Positions 8,062-15,742 of a DNA stretch of 44,186 nucleotides are shown piece by piece. A program made the translations under genes and the position numbers. Position 1 is the first letter of the stretch. Every line of letters starts with the position of its first letter. The notes beneath the pieces were generated by a model, which was not told where the DNA came from, ran no database searches, and worked only from the letters and a program-made list of their open reading frames with translations. Source of the stretch: Pseudomonadota bacterium. GTDB lineage: Bacteria > Pseudomonadota > Alphaproteobacteria > Caulobacterales > Caulobacteraceae. The stretch covers positions 1-44,186 of the forward strand of contig JAEXZS010000046.1 in NCBI GenBank assembly GCA_023451375.1. Direction: 5' to 3'.

Positions 8062-8700
8062 CTAGCCGGCGTTGCGGGCGATGCGTTCGACTTCCTTGCG
8101 TACCTGAGCCTCGACGATGCCGGGCAGGTTGGCGTCTAGCCAGTCCTTCAGCATCGGGCGCAGCATCTCGGCGACCATGGCCTCCACCGTTGAGCCGCTG
8201 GCGAAGCTCAGGTCCGGGCCGCGCGACGGGGCGGGTGCGGTTTCCGGCTTCTTGAAGCTGGCGTGCAGGCCGGCGAACGCCGAGGCGGCGCTGGCGGCGG
8301 CGCTTTCGCCGACCAGGGCGTCGTAGTCGGGCGTGGCGGAAGGCGTCGGCGCGGCGGCGACGGGCGCCTCGACGGCCGGCGACGTATGGGGAGCGGCCGG
8401 GAACGGCGCGTCGGCCGGGTCGACCACGTCGAGGTCGCCTACGGTTTCGGCTGGAGCCTCGTAGCGGTCGGTCAGCTCAAGAACGTCGTCCTCGGCCGGG
8501 GCGTCGGCGGCGGGCTCCGGCGCAGGCGCCGCGGCGGCGATCGGGGCCTCGGGCTCAGGCGCGGCGGCTTCGCGCTCCGGTTCCGGCGCGGCGGCGGGCG
8601 TCGCAGCCGTATCGGCCGGCGCGTCATCTTCGGAAATGATCCGGCGGATCGACGCCAGGATCTCCTCCATCGTCGGTTCCTGGGCGGATTGGTCGGTCAT
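8062..8700 (-). CDS. popZ: Polar organizing protein PopZ
   Basis: PopZ forms the polar microdomain of Caulobacter-type cells; it tethers the ParB/parS centromere and recruits cell-cycle regulators. The 212-aa protein starts with the diagnostic EPTMEEILASIRRIISEDD helix (about residues 8-26). A long Pro/Ala/Glu-rich disordered linker follows, containing the conserved DDVLELTD and ETVGDLDVVDP patches. It ends with the helical oligomerisation region (VEAMVAEMLRPMLKDWLDANLPGIVEAQVRKEVERIAR). C. crescentus PopZ is about 177 aa, so this linker is longer by roughly 35 residues. The same Pfam family (DUF2497) covers other alphaproteobacterial proteins, but the N-terminal match is specific. It is transcribed alone, between tolC and valS. 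Confidence 0.95.
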   Translation of the reverse strand: MTDQSAQEPTMEEILASIRRIISEDDAPADTAATPAAAPEPEREAAAPEPEAPIAAAAPAPEPAADAPAEDDVLELTDRYEAPAETVGDLDVVDPADAPFPAAPHTSPAVEAPVAAAPTPSATPDYDALVGESAAASAASAFAGLHASFKKPETAPAPSRGPDLSFASGSTVEAMVAEMLRPMLKDWLDANLPGIVEAQVRKEVERIARNAG

Positions 8701-8816
8701 GACGCACCCTTCGGCGAGGCCTGGGAAGACTCGTCACGCCCGGCTCCGGCCGCGCGCGACGAACGAGTCGAGGCCGGACGAATGCTCTTCCGACTCCGTT
8801 GGATTGTCGTCGCATC

Positions 8817-8842
8817 AACGCCCGCCGGAATCAACGGGCGTT
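8817..8842 (-). terminator. Possible terminator after the tolC-family gene
   Basis: AACGCCCG pairs with CGGGCGTT around a 10-nt loop, 25 bp beyond the tolC stop. The T-run on the minus strand is weak (GTTGATG), so function is uncertain. The four T residues on the + side would favour the opposite direction. Confidence 0.4.
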
Positions 8843-8866
8843 TTGGCGAAGCTCCGCCGTGCGGCC

Positions 8867-10402
8867 TCAGGGCTGGGGCGCGGTCTGGACCGTCGCGCCC
8901 TTCAGTTGGGCGTCCACAGGGGCGTCGGGCGCGTCGGCGGCGTCCACGATCGGCGGCGAGGCTACGCGATCCAGCGCCTCGACCACGCCGTCCCACGGCA
9001 GCCCGCCGCGATTGCGCACCCGATCGTAGTTGGCGGCCGGATCGTAGACGTCCAGATTAGGATTCAGCGACGGCCCGGCCAGCCGGCCCATCGCGGCCAT
9101 CAGGGAGGCGGCGGCGACGTATTCGGCGGCGCGAGCGTTGGCCAGCGCCGTCTGGGCCGACCGCAGCGTCACCTCCTGGTTCAGCACGTCCAGCGTGGTG
9201 CGCAGGCCGACCTGGGCTTCCTGACGCACGCCCTCGGCGGCGACCGAGGCGGCGCGGACGCCCTCCTCCCCCGCCTGGACGTTGGCCCGGGTCGACAGGA
9301 CCTGGGCGAAGGCGGCGCTGACGTCCTGCAGCACCGAACGACGCGCGCCCTCGACCTGGATCTGGGCGGCGTTGGCCTGCTCCAGCGCCTGGGCCACGCG
9401 CGAGCGATTCAGGCCGCCGGTGAACAGCGGCACCGACAGGGTGGCGCCGGCGTTAAAGCTGCGCCGATCCGCCAGCTCGTCGATGTCGGACAGGCTGTTG
9501 GTGCTGCCGCCGTACGACGCCGTCAGACGCGCCGACGGCAGGTATTCGGCGCGCGCGGCGGCCACGGCCGCCTCGGCGCCCTGCTGGTTGTAGATCGCCG
9601 CCAGCACGCCGGGGTTCTGGGCCAAGGCGATTTCCATCGCCGCTTCGAAATCGGTCGGGGTCATCGGCAGCGTCGGCGCGGCCTCAAGATCGGCGGGCGC
9701 CTGGCCCACCACCGCCGCATAGGCGGCGCGGGAGGTCGACAACTGCGCCTGGGCGTTGGCCAGGTCCGCCTCGGACTGGGCCAGGGACGCCTCGGCCTGC
9801 GCCACGTCGGTGCGGGTCACCTCGCCCACTTCGAAACGGGCGCTGGTTTCTTCCAGCTGCCGCTGCAGCACCGTCAGGTTCTCCTGCCGGATCCGCAGGA
9901 TCTCCATGTCGCGCGTGACGTTCACATAGGCCTGGATCACCGACAGCATCACCTGCTGCTCGATGTCGCGCAGGTTCTCGCGCCCGGCCAGGACGCCGGC
10001 CCGGGCCTGGTCGATCGCCCGCGCCGTCCGACCCGCCGTCCACAGGTTCTGCGACAGGCTGATGCCGGCGCTGGCGGTGTCGCTTTCCGACGAGGAGGTC
10101 GTCACCTGGGTGTCCGGCACGCCGTCATTGTTCGTGTCGATGAATTGGGTCGTCGCCGGGAAGTCGTTGCGAGAATAGTCAATGGCGGCGGAGGCGCTCA
10201 GCGTCGGGCGCAGACCGGCGCGGGCCTGGACCACGGTCTCGTCCAGCGCGCGCTGGTTCGCTCGCTGCGCCAGCAGGCTGGGATTGGTCTGATACGCCAG
10301 GGCGATCGCGTCTTGCAGCGTCTCGGCCCAGGCCGGCGCGGCCAGACCGGTCACGATGGCGACCACAGCGGCCGAAGCCAGCGCACGAGAGCGATTCAGC
10401 AT
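8867..10402 (-). CDS. TolC family outer membrane efflux/secretion channel
   Basis: Outer-membrane tunnel protein that forms the exit duct for type I secretion or RND/MFS pumps. A signal peptide (cleavage near PAWA-ET) precedes two repeated OEP domains: ETLQDAIALAYQTNPSLLAQRANQ opens the first, MTPTDFEAAMEIALAQNPGVLAAI the second. Long heptad-rich helices such as LEETSARFEVGEVTRTDVAQAEASLAQSEADLANAQ carry the FEVGEVTRTDVAQA pattern typical of TolC. The 511-aa length is normal. In Caulobacter a TolC homologue (RsaF) near popZ exports the S-layer protein; the same neighbourhood here suggests orthology, but no rsaADE partners are in view. The ATG follows TTAGTCTAAGGACCAAC-like leader sequence. 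It lies downstream of the PIMT-like gene with 122 bp between, which contain two hairpins. Confidence 0.93.
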   Translation of the reverse strand: MLNRSRALASAAVVAIVTGLAAPAWAETLQDAIALAYQTNPSLLAQRANQRALDETVVQARAGLRPTLSASAAIDYSRNDFPATTQFIDTNNDGVPDTQVTTSSSESDTASAGISLSQNLWTAGRTARAIDQARAGVLAGRENLRDIEQQVMLSVIQAYVNVTRDMEILRIRQENLTVLQRQLEETSARFEVGEVTRTDVAQAEASLAQSEADLANAQAQLSTSRAAYAAVVGQAPADLEAAPTLPMTPTDFEAAMEIALAQNPGVLAAIYNQQGAEAAVAAARAEYLPSARLTASYGGSTNSLSDIDELADRRSFNAGATLSVPLFTGGLNRSRVAQALEQANAAQIQVEGARRSVLQDVSAAFAQVLSTRANVQAGEEGVRAASVAAEGVRQEAQVGLRTTLDVLNQEVTLRSAQTALANARAAEYVAAASLMAAMGRLAGPSLNPNLDVYDPAANYDRVRNRGGLPWDGVVEALDRVASPPIVDAADAPDAPVDAQLKGATVQTAPQP

Positions 10403-10451
10403 TGTTGGTCCTTAGACTGGCGCCCCCGGGAGCGCCGCATGTTCTCCAGCG

Positions 10452-10484
10452 TAACTGGGGCTTGACGAAGCCACACGCCAGTTA
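10452..10484 (+). terminator. Terminator-like hairpin on the + strand upstream of tolC
   Basis: TAACTGG pairs with CCAGTTA, and inside it GGCTT pairs with AAGCC around a GACG loop. AG and then seven T residues follow on the + strand. This orientation is opposite to both flanking genes, so it would end a transcript antisense to the tolC 5' region. It could instead be an operator with an A-tract at the tolC promoter. Confidence 0.45.
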
Positions 10485-10500
10485 AGTTTTTTTCACGCTC

Positions 10501-10520
10501 GACGGCGGCGGGCCGCCGTC
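10501..10520 (-). terminator. Hairpin just after the PIMT-like gene
   Basis: GACGGCGGC pairs with GCCGCCGTC, ending 4 nt from the stop codon at 10525. No T-run follows on the minus strand, so it may be a Rho-dependent or attenuating structure rather than a true terminator. Confidence 0.35.
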
Positions 10521-10524
10521 CACT

Positions 10525-11154
10525 TCAGAGGGCGAAGGTGGGGGCGGGCGCCAGCGCGGTAAGGATCGCCGGCGAGGAATCGAACAGTTCGCGCCGCGAC
10601 AGCGCGTCCCTTCCCTTGATGAACAGCGACGCCTTGCCCACGGCTCCGGTGCGCTCGACCAGCACCATGCGCCCGCCCGGCCGCAGCGCCGCGCCCCACG
10701 CGGGAGGAATGGCGGGAACCCCGCCCTCGCAGACGATCAGGTCCCAGTTCTCGCCGACCGGCTGGTCCAGCGGGGCGAGCGCCGTCTCCACGCCCGCCTT
10801 GGCCAGCGCCTCGCCGACAACGTCGAACACTGCCTGGTCCGCCTCCTGGGCGGTGGCCTTCAGCCCCATGGCCGCCAGCACGGCGGCGGCGTACGGCGCG
10901 GCGATGGCCAGGACGCGCTCGCCCGCCTTCGCCTCGGCCGCCTGCAGCAGCTTGGCCACGTCACGCGCCGGCATCAGCCGGCGATCGCCGGCGATCTCGA
11001 CCGAGCCCTCGACATAGGCCGCATAGGCCCGCTCCGGCGGGCAGAACGCTTCGCGCTCGACCCCCAGCATCGCGGTCTGGAGATCACGGTCGGTGACGTC
11101 GTTCACGCGGACCTGCGAGTCGACCATGGCCTTGCGCGCGGCGGTGAAATCCAT
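10525..11154 (-). CDS. Protein-L-isoaspartate O-methyltransferase family protein, degenerate SAM site
   Basis: The 209-aa protein matches the PIMT (PCMT) family in its N-terminus (MDFTAARKAMVDSQVRVNDVTDRDL, then FCPPERAYAAYVEG), in LMPARDVAKLLQAAE and in NWDLIVCEGGVPAIP with PGGRMVL. PIMT repairs isoaspartyl residues using SAM. Here the motif I glycine loop, normally like VLDVGxGTGY, reads VLAIAAPYAAAVLA. The glycines are absent and about two residues are missing, so SAM binding is doubtful. Related proteins next to tolC are common in alphaproteobacteria, and the role may be non-catalytic. The gene reads toward tolC and is divergent from tRNA-Cys. It could be in one transcript with tolC if the intergenic hairpins permit. 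Confidence 0.82.
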   Translation of the reverse strand: MDFTAARKAMVDSQVRVNDVTDRDLQTAMLGVEREAFCPPERAYAAYVEGSVEIAGDRRLMPARDVAKLLQAAEAKAGERVLAIAAPYAAAVLAAMGLKATAQEADQAVFDVVGEALAKAGVETALAPLDQPVGENWDLIVCEGGVPAIPPAWGAALRPGGRMVLVERTGAVGKASLFIKGRDALSRRELFDSSPAILTALAPAPTFAL

Positions 11155-11287
11155 CTTTGGGCAACCTTCAACGATGATCCGGGAGGAATTCTGGCGCGCT
11201 TATAGGTCCGTGCGTTGCAGCGGACAATCCGATCTGATAGCGAACGCCCCTCGCGACGACCGCCCCCCGTTTCGGCGGGGTCCCGGC

Positions 11288-11361
11288 GGCCTGATGGCGG
11301 AGTGGTGACGCAGAGGACTGCAAATCCTTGCACCCGGGTTCGATTCCCGGTCAGGCCTCCA
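11288..11361 (+). tRNA. tRNA-Cys (GCA)
   Basis: Complete cloverleaf: acceptor GGCCTGA/TCAGGCC, D stem GCG/CGC, anticodon stem GAGGA/TCCTT with loop CTGCAAA (anticodon GCA), T stem CCGGG/CCCGG with loop TTCGATT. The discriminator is U73, as expected for tRNA-Cys, and CCA is encoded (11359-11361). Confidence 0.97.
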
Positions 11362-11375
11362 ATCGCGAAGTTTCG

Positions 11376-11406
11376 AAAGGGCGCGGCCGGTACGGGCGCG
11401 CCCTTT
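11376..11406. terminator. Bidirectional terminator between tRNA-Cys and the SpoU gene
   Basis: AAAGGGCGCG pairs perfectly with CGCGCCCTTT around an 11-nt loop. TTTTC follows on the + strand and CCCTTTC on the minus strand. It lies 14 bp after the tRNA and 6 bp after the stop of the convergent methyltransferase gene, so it can serve both. Confidence 0.8.
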
Positions 11407-11412
11407 TCGCTT

Positions 11413-12225
11413 TCAGCGTCCTGTCGACGTGAGATGGTGCAGCGCGATCGCGCTCGCCGCCGCGACGTTCAGCGAATCGAAGCCGCCCGCCATGGGGATG
11501 CCGATGGGCCGGCAGCGCTCGATGACGGCGCTCGGCAGTCCTGGTCCCTCCGAGCCCAGCACCATCGCCACCGGTCCATCTCGTCTGTAGGACGCCAGCG
11601 TCTCCGTCGCCGACGGGGTTAAGGCCAGCGTCTCAACGCCCGCCGCCCGCAGCTCTGAGATGATGGTCGCGATCGGCGCTCCAGTCCCCATCGGCGTGCG
11701 CAGCACCGCCCCGACCGAGACCCGGACGGCCTTGCGATAGAAGGGATCGCAGCAGCGGTCGTCCACCAGAACCGCCCGCGCGCCGAAGGCCGCGGCGTTG
11801 CGGAACAGCCCGCCCATGTTGTCGTGATTGCCGATGGCGCTGGCGACCACGAAGACGTCGTTCTCGCGGATGTCGCGGATCACGGCCGCCGGCGCGGTCG
11901 CGTCCGGCTTCCGCCCCAGCGCCAGTATGCCGCGATGCAGGGGGAATCCGGCGATCCGATCCAGCACGGCCTGTCCCGCCGCATAGATCGGGGCCGTTTC
12001 CGGCCAACGCGCGACCAAGTCCTCCAGCGCGGCGACGCGCTTGTCCGCGATCAGCAGGGCCTGCGGTCGGCAGAGCGACGCCGAGGACGCCAGCACCCGC
12101 ACCACCACCTCTCCTTCGGCGACGAACAAGCCCTGGCGGCCGGTGAGGTCGCGCTCCTTTATGTCGCGGAAGGCGGCGACGCGTGGGTCGTCAGGATCGG
12201 TGATGAGGATCGGTCGCTTTTGCAC
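11413..12225 (-). CDS. TrmH/SpoU family RNA 2'-O-methyltransferase
   Basis: SPOUT-class (trefoil knot) methyltransferase acting on the ribose of rRNA or tRNA; the target nucleotide cannot be inferred. The 270-aa protein has an N-terminal substrate-binding domain (RQGLFVAEGEVVVRVLA) and the three SpoU motifs: NHDNMGGLFRNAAAFGA with the catalytic Arg/Asn, VLGSEGPGL, and IPMAGGFDSLNVAAASAIALH. The start is GTG at 12225, giving MQKRPILITDPDDPR, with GGGGA a few bases upstream. The gene lies between two tRNA genes on the opposite strand. This is a neighbourhood, not proof of a tRNA substrate. Confidence 0.92.
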   Translation of the reverse strand: MQKRPILITDPDDPRVAAFRDIKERDLTGRQGLFVAEGEVVVRVLASSASLCRPQALLIADKRVAALEDLVARWPETAPIYAAGQAVLDRIAGFPLHRGILALGRKPDATAPAAVIRDIRENDVFVVASAIGNHDNMGGLFRNAAAFGARAVLVDDRCCDPFYRKAVRVSVGAVLRTPMGTGAPIATIISELRAAGVETLALTPSATETLASYRRDGPVAMVLGSEGPGLPSAVIERCRPIGIPMAGGFDSLNVAAASAIALHHLTSTGR

Positions 12226-12285
12226 ATTTTCCCCGTTGCACGACTCGAAGGCCCGCTGCTATAGGCCCGCCTCCCGAGCAGCTGT

Positions 12286-12360
12286 TCCGCGGTAGCTCAG
12301 TGGTAGAGCAGCCGACTGTTAATCGGCTGGTCGTAGGTTCGAATCCTACCCGCGGAGCCA
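12286..12360 (+). tRNA. tRNA-Asn (GTT)
   Basis: Complete cloverleaf: acceptor TCCGCGG/CCGCGGA, anticodon stem GCCGA/TCGGC with loop CTGTTAA (anticodon GTT), T arm GTAGG-TTCGAAT-CCTAC, discriminator G and encoded CCA at 12358-12360. Confidence 0.97.
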
Positions 12361-12373
12361 GCTTGAGCCTCAG

Positions 12374-12392
12374 GATGCTGATTTAGAGCATC
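12374..12392 (+). terminator. Probable terminator of tRNA-Asn
   Basis: GATGCT pairs with AGCATC around a 7-nt loop and is followed by TTTGCTTC, 13 bp after the tRNA 3' end. The stem is short, so strength is uncertain. Confidence 0.45.
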
Positions 12393-12606
12393 TTTGCTTC
12401 GGCATAAGCCTTACCTTGCAACTCGCCCCTCGTCCGCGGGGCCGGAGGGCCGGATGACAGGCCGTCGCCCTCCTTGCTCGCGCTTGTCGCGTGTCGGCCT
12501 TCACGTCGCATCGGGGCGCGGGTGCGACCATTGGCTCGCCACCCCGCGGAACCTGCCCGGCGTCGCCCTGTTCCTTCTGCGTCCCCAACCCCGAGAAGGA
12601 AGCAAG

Positions 12607-13641
12607 ATGCAGGTTCGCCAGAAGCCGCTCGATCAGCAGACCCTCGTCATCACCGGAGCCACCTCCGGCATAGGGCTGGCCACGGCCAAGCGCGCGGCCG
12701 CCGATGGCGCCGCCGTGGTGCTGGCCGCGCGCAGCCGCGAGGCTCTGGACAAGGTCGTGGACGAGATCACCGCCAAAGGCGGTCGGGCCACGGCGATCGT
12801 CGCGGATGTCGGAGACGAGGAGCAGGTCCAGGCCGTGGCGGATCATGCGATCGCCACCTTCGGCGGCTTCGACACCTGGATCAACGACGCCGGCGTGGGC
12901 GTGTACAGCGAGCTGATGGACCTCCCATCAGACGAACACCAACGTCTCTTCCAAACCAACTATTGGGGGGTCGTATTCGGCTCCAGGGCGGCCGTGCGCC
13001 ATCTGGAAACCCGCAAAGGCGGCGGAACCCTGATCAACGTCGGGTCGATCAACTCCGACTTCGCCATTCCCCTGCTGGGCGCCTATGCGGCGAGCAAACA
13101 TGCGGTGAAAGGGTTCACAGACGCGCTGCGGATGGAGCTGCGGCACGCGCGCAAGCCGGTCCAGGTGACGCTCATCAAGCCCTCCGGGATCGGCACGCCC
13201 TTCTCCGAACACGCCCGCAACCACACGCAGAACGAACCCCAGGTCGCGCCGCCGGTTTATGCGCCCGAAGTCGTGGCCCGAGCCATCCTCCACGCGGCGA
13301 CGCACAAGGTGCGCAGCCTCACCGTCGGCGGCGCGGGCCGTGCCATGGTCGGCAGCGCCCAGTTGGCGCCCTCCATCATGGACCGGGTCTTCGGCTGGGC
13401 CATGCCGATGGTGCAGCAGACCGACAAGCCCAAGACCCCCGGCGACAACCTGTTCGAGGGACGATCGGAGGGCCGTCTGCATAGGACGCAAGGCGCGGGC
13501 CGGCCCTTCAGCGGCTACACGGAGGCCGTCTCTCGGCCATTGCTGACCGTGGGTCTCCTGGGTCTCGCGGCCGGCGCGGCCGCCCTCATGGTCGCCCGCG
13601 ACCGAGGCTTTCGCGGGCTGGCCTCGCCTCTCCGCCGATGA
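12607..13641 (+). CDS. Short-chain dehydrogenase/reductase with C-terminal membrane helix
   Basis: NAD(P)-dependent oxidoreductase of the classical SDR superfamily; the substrate is unknown. The 344-aa protein has the nucleotide motif TGATSGIG at about residue 17, NDAGVG, the catalytic Ser in GSINSD, and YAASKH with the catalytic Tyr and Lys. After the roughly 250-residue core comes an extension that ends in a hydrophobic helix (LLTVGLLGLAAGAAALMVA) and a basic tail. It is therefore probably anchored to the inner membrane with its catalytic domain in the cytoplasm. The ATG at 12607 follows GAGAAGGAAGCAAG, a good ribosome site; an upstream in-frame extension to 12394 lacks one. It stands alone, between tRNA-Asn and a convergent BLUF gene. 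Confidence 0.88.
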   Translation: MQVRQKPLDQQTLVITGATSGIGLATAKRAAADGAAVVLAARSREALDKVVDEITAKGGRATAIVADVGDEEQVQAVADHAIATFGGFDTWINDAGVGVYSELMDLPSDEHQRLFQTNYWGVVFGSRAAVRHLETRKGGGTLINVGSINSDFAIPLLGAYAASKHAVKGFTDALRMELRHARKPVQVTLIKPSGIGTPFSEHARNHTQNEPQVAPPVYAPEVVARAILHAATHKVRSLTVGGAGRAMVGSAQLAPSIMDRVFGWAMPMVQQTDKPKTPGDNLFEGRSEGRLHRTQGAGRPFSGYTEAVSRPLLTVGLLGLAAGAAALMVARDRGFRGLASPLRR

Positions 13642-13648
13642 TCGAAGG

Positions 13649-13669
13649 CCGGCGGCGATCAGCCGCCGG
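13649..13669 (+). terminator. Terminator after the SDR gene
   Basis: Perfect 8-bp stem (CCGGCGGC with GCCGCCGG) with loop GATCA, 7 bp past the stop and followed by TTCCTGG. The U-tract is short. Confidence 0.55.
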
Positions 13670-13789
13670 TTCCTGGCGACCACCTTTTATTTGCGCCGGA
13701 CGCGCGGCAGGCTCGCCGATCCAACCGGCCTTCGGTCGCACCGATTGACCTCATGATGAGAGCTGCGTGTGGAGCCGTCTTCCGATGAG

Positions 13790-14188
13790 TCAGGATGCTC
13801 TCGAAGCCAGGCGGCGCAGCAGTTCAACCGCGGCCGCAGGACGTTGGTCACAGGTCTCGACGGCCTCTAGCAGCTTTGGCTCTTCCTCCGGCGCGATCCG
13901 CGGGGCCGTCATGCTCCAGTCGGCGAATATGCGGCCCTCGACGGGCGCGCGCCACGCGACGTGCAAGTCGTCGTGGCGAGGATCGGCCGCGACCCGCCTG
14001 AGCACGCGGTCGAGATCGGTCGGGGCCCCTTCGAGCACCTGTACGAAGCGCCCGCCCGCATAACCGAGCGCGCCCGTGACATGGTCGCGGCGATTGTTGC
14101 GTTGTGACACCGCCAGGATGTCGGCGATCACCAGGAGAGAATCCATCGAGATCTTCGCCCTGCTGCAGTAGATCAGCCGTTCGATCAC
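13790..14188 (-). CDS. Single-domain BLUF blue-light photoreceptor
   Basis: BLUF domains bind FAD and sense blue light through a hydrogen-bond switch. From the GTG at 14188 the protein has 132 aa and is almost entirely one BLUF domain. It carries LIYCSRA with the flavin-contacting Tyr7, NN at 31-32, Gln50 in FVQVLEG, and W91/M93 in FADWSMT. These match the positions Tyr8, Asn32, Gln50, Trp91 and Met93 of the cyanobacterial PixD/Slr1694 type. A TTG at 14236 would add 16 polar residues without family match, so GTG is preferred, though no strong ribosome site is seen. With no output domain it must act through a partner. It lies 135 bp downstream of the antiporter gene on the same strand and may share its transcript. 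Confidence 0.9.
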   Translation of the reverse strand: MIERLIYCSRAKISMDSLLVIADILAVSQRNNRRDHVTGALGYAGGRFVQVLEGAPTDLDRVLRRVAADPRHDDLHVAWRAPVEGRIFADWSMTAPRIAPEEEPKLLEAVETCDQRPAAAVELLRRLASRAS

Positions 14189-14323
14189 GCCGTCGCTCTC
14201 TGCCTCTCGATCGGGGAGCTCCCCCCTAAGCTCCAAACGTCGCCGCCGCTGATCGGTTCAGGCCGCGCACGATCATTCCATCGCTTCCAGGCCGCGGAAC
14301 GCGCGACATTCCCCTGCAAACGC

Positions 14324-15634
14324 CTAGTCTGCGGGACCGGTCAGCCCTGGCGGCGGGATGTCACGCCGTTCCGGAGCGTCCGGGTCGCGCCCTCGGGAAC
14401 GGTCGAGCAGGCGCATCGCCGGCGTCACCGTCAACCCGTGAAGCAGGATCGACAGCAGAACGATCAGGCCGATGATCGCCCACAGCCGATCCGCCTGATC
14501 GAACGGCGCCGCGTTCAGCGCATAGGCGAGATAGTAGATGGAGCCGACGCCCCTGATGCCGAAGAAGGCAAGCGTCAGCCGCTCGCTTCGGGTCGTCTTT
14601 GATCCGACCAGCGAAAGGAGACCGGCCGCAGGCCGCACCACCAGCAGCACCGCAGCCGCCACGCCCACGTCGATCCAGCGAAGCGGCGCCAACAGTCCGC
14701 TCGCCACCGCCCCGCCGAAGAGGATGAGGAGAACCATCATGGCCAGCCGTTCCACCTGTTCGGTCAGGTCGTGCATCTCACGCTGGAACTCGTGGTCGCG
14801 ATGCGCGTGGCGAAGCGTCAACGCCGTGACGAAGACCGCCAGGAACCCGTAGCAGTGCACCATCTCGGTCAGGCCGTAGGAGACGAAGGTTGCGGACAGG
14901 GCGATCAGGCCGTCGCCGGTCTTGGCCAGCTTGGTCTCGGCGGGGATGCGGAAGGTCAGCCAGCCGAACAACCGCCCGACCAGCCAGCCGCCGACGACGC
15001 CGGCGCCGATCTCCCATAGGACGTTGAATGCGACCCAGTCCTGGAGCCACGGTTCGCCCGTGACCTGCGACAGGCTCAGGGCGATCGCCAGGTGGACGAA
15101 GGGGAAGGCGAGACCGTCGTTCAACCCCGCCTCCGAGGTCAGGCCGAAGCGGACCTCGTCCTCCTCACCCGTGCGCGGCGGCCCCACCTGCACATCGGAG
15201 GCCAACACCGGGTCGGTCGGCGCCAAGGCGGCGCCGAGCAGCAGGGCTCCGACAAGCGGCAGGCCCGCCCAGGCGCCCAGCAGGGAGATAGCGGCGATGC
15301 TGAGCGGCATCGCGACCGCCAGCAGCCGCCAGGTCACGGACCATGTGCGCACCCTGAAAACACGGTCGATCTTCAACCCGGCCCCCATCAGCGCGATGAT
15401 GACCACGAACTCTGTGAACCGCTCCGCGATCTCGGGGAAGCGCATCGGCAGCGGCTGGAGCGTCACCTGCGGCAGGGAGAAGAGCCCCGCGCCGAGGACG
15501 ACGCAGACGATCGGCAGGGACAGCGGAAGCCGGCGAAGCGCGAGCGGAAGCCATGCCACCAGGGCGATCAGCAGGCCCAGGCCGGTAAGGACCACAATAT
15601 AGGGATCGGGGTGGCCGATGGCGGGCAGGCTCAT
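14324..15634 (-). CDS. Cation:proton antiporter (CPA1, NhaP-like)
   Basis: Inner-membrane Na+(K+)/H+ exchanger for pH and salt balance. The 436-aa protein has about 12 hydrophobic segments from IVVLTGLGLLIALVAWLPLAL to WAIIGLIVLLSILLHGLTV. Family motifs are present: ALAPTDPVLASDVQVG in the mid-membrane region and SEAGLNDGLAFPFVHLA, whose acidic residues form the ion-binding site. GIRGVGSIYYLAYAL occurs in the late helices. A hydrophilic loop (GPPRTGEEDEVRFG) and a short charged C-terminus (no TrkA-C or CNMP domain) are seen. The ATG at 15634 is preceded two codons earlier by GTG; neither has a clear ribosome site. It is divergent from the lipoprotein gene, 108 bp away, and upstream of the BLUF gene. 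Confidence 0.9.
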   Translation of the reverse strand: MSLPAIGHPDPYIVVLTGLGLLIALVAWLPLALRRLPLSLPIVCVVLGAGLFSLPQVTLQPLPMRFPEIAERFTEFVVIIALMGAGLKIDRVFRVRTWSVTWRLLAVAMPLSIAAISLLGAWAGLPLVGALLLGAALAPTDPVLASDVQVGPPRTGEEDEVRFGLTSEAGLNDGLAFPFVHLAIALSLSQVTGEPWLQDWVAFNVLWEIGAGVVGGWLVGRLFGWLTFRIPAETKLAKTGDGLIALSATFVSYGLTEMVHCYGFLAVFVTALTLRHAHRDHEFQREMHDLTEQVERLAMMVLLILFGGAVASGLLAPLRWIDVGVAAAVLLVVRPAAGLLSLVGSKTTRSERLTLAFFGIRGVGSIYYLAYALNAAPFDQADRLWAIIGLIVLLSILLHGLTVTPAMRLLDRSRGRDPDAPERRDIPPPGLTGPAD

Positions 15635-15742
15635 GGGCACTGAACGGCGCAGGCGTCGGCGAGTTCTTTCTGTGCCTTCGCCGGCCGTCGATTATGCGCG
15701 GCGCGGCGCCGGATCGATCGCCCTCGCGGAGACCTTGACGCC

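Noticed and set aside
8636..10465. 609-codon open frame on the + strand opposite tolC
   Set aside because: Its translation is low complexity and matches no family, while the minus strand encodes a clear TolC protein with signal peptide. It is a shadow frame.
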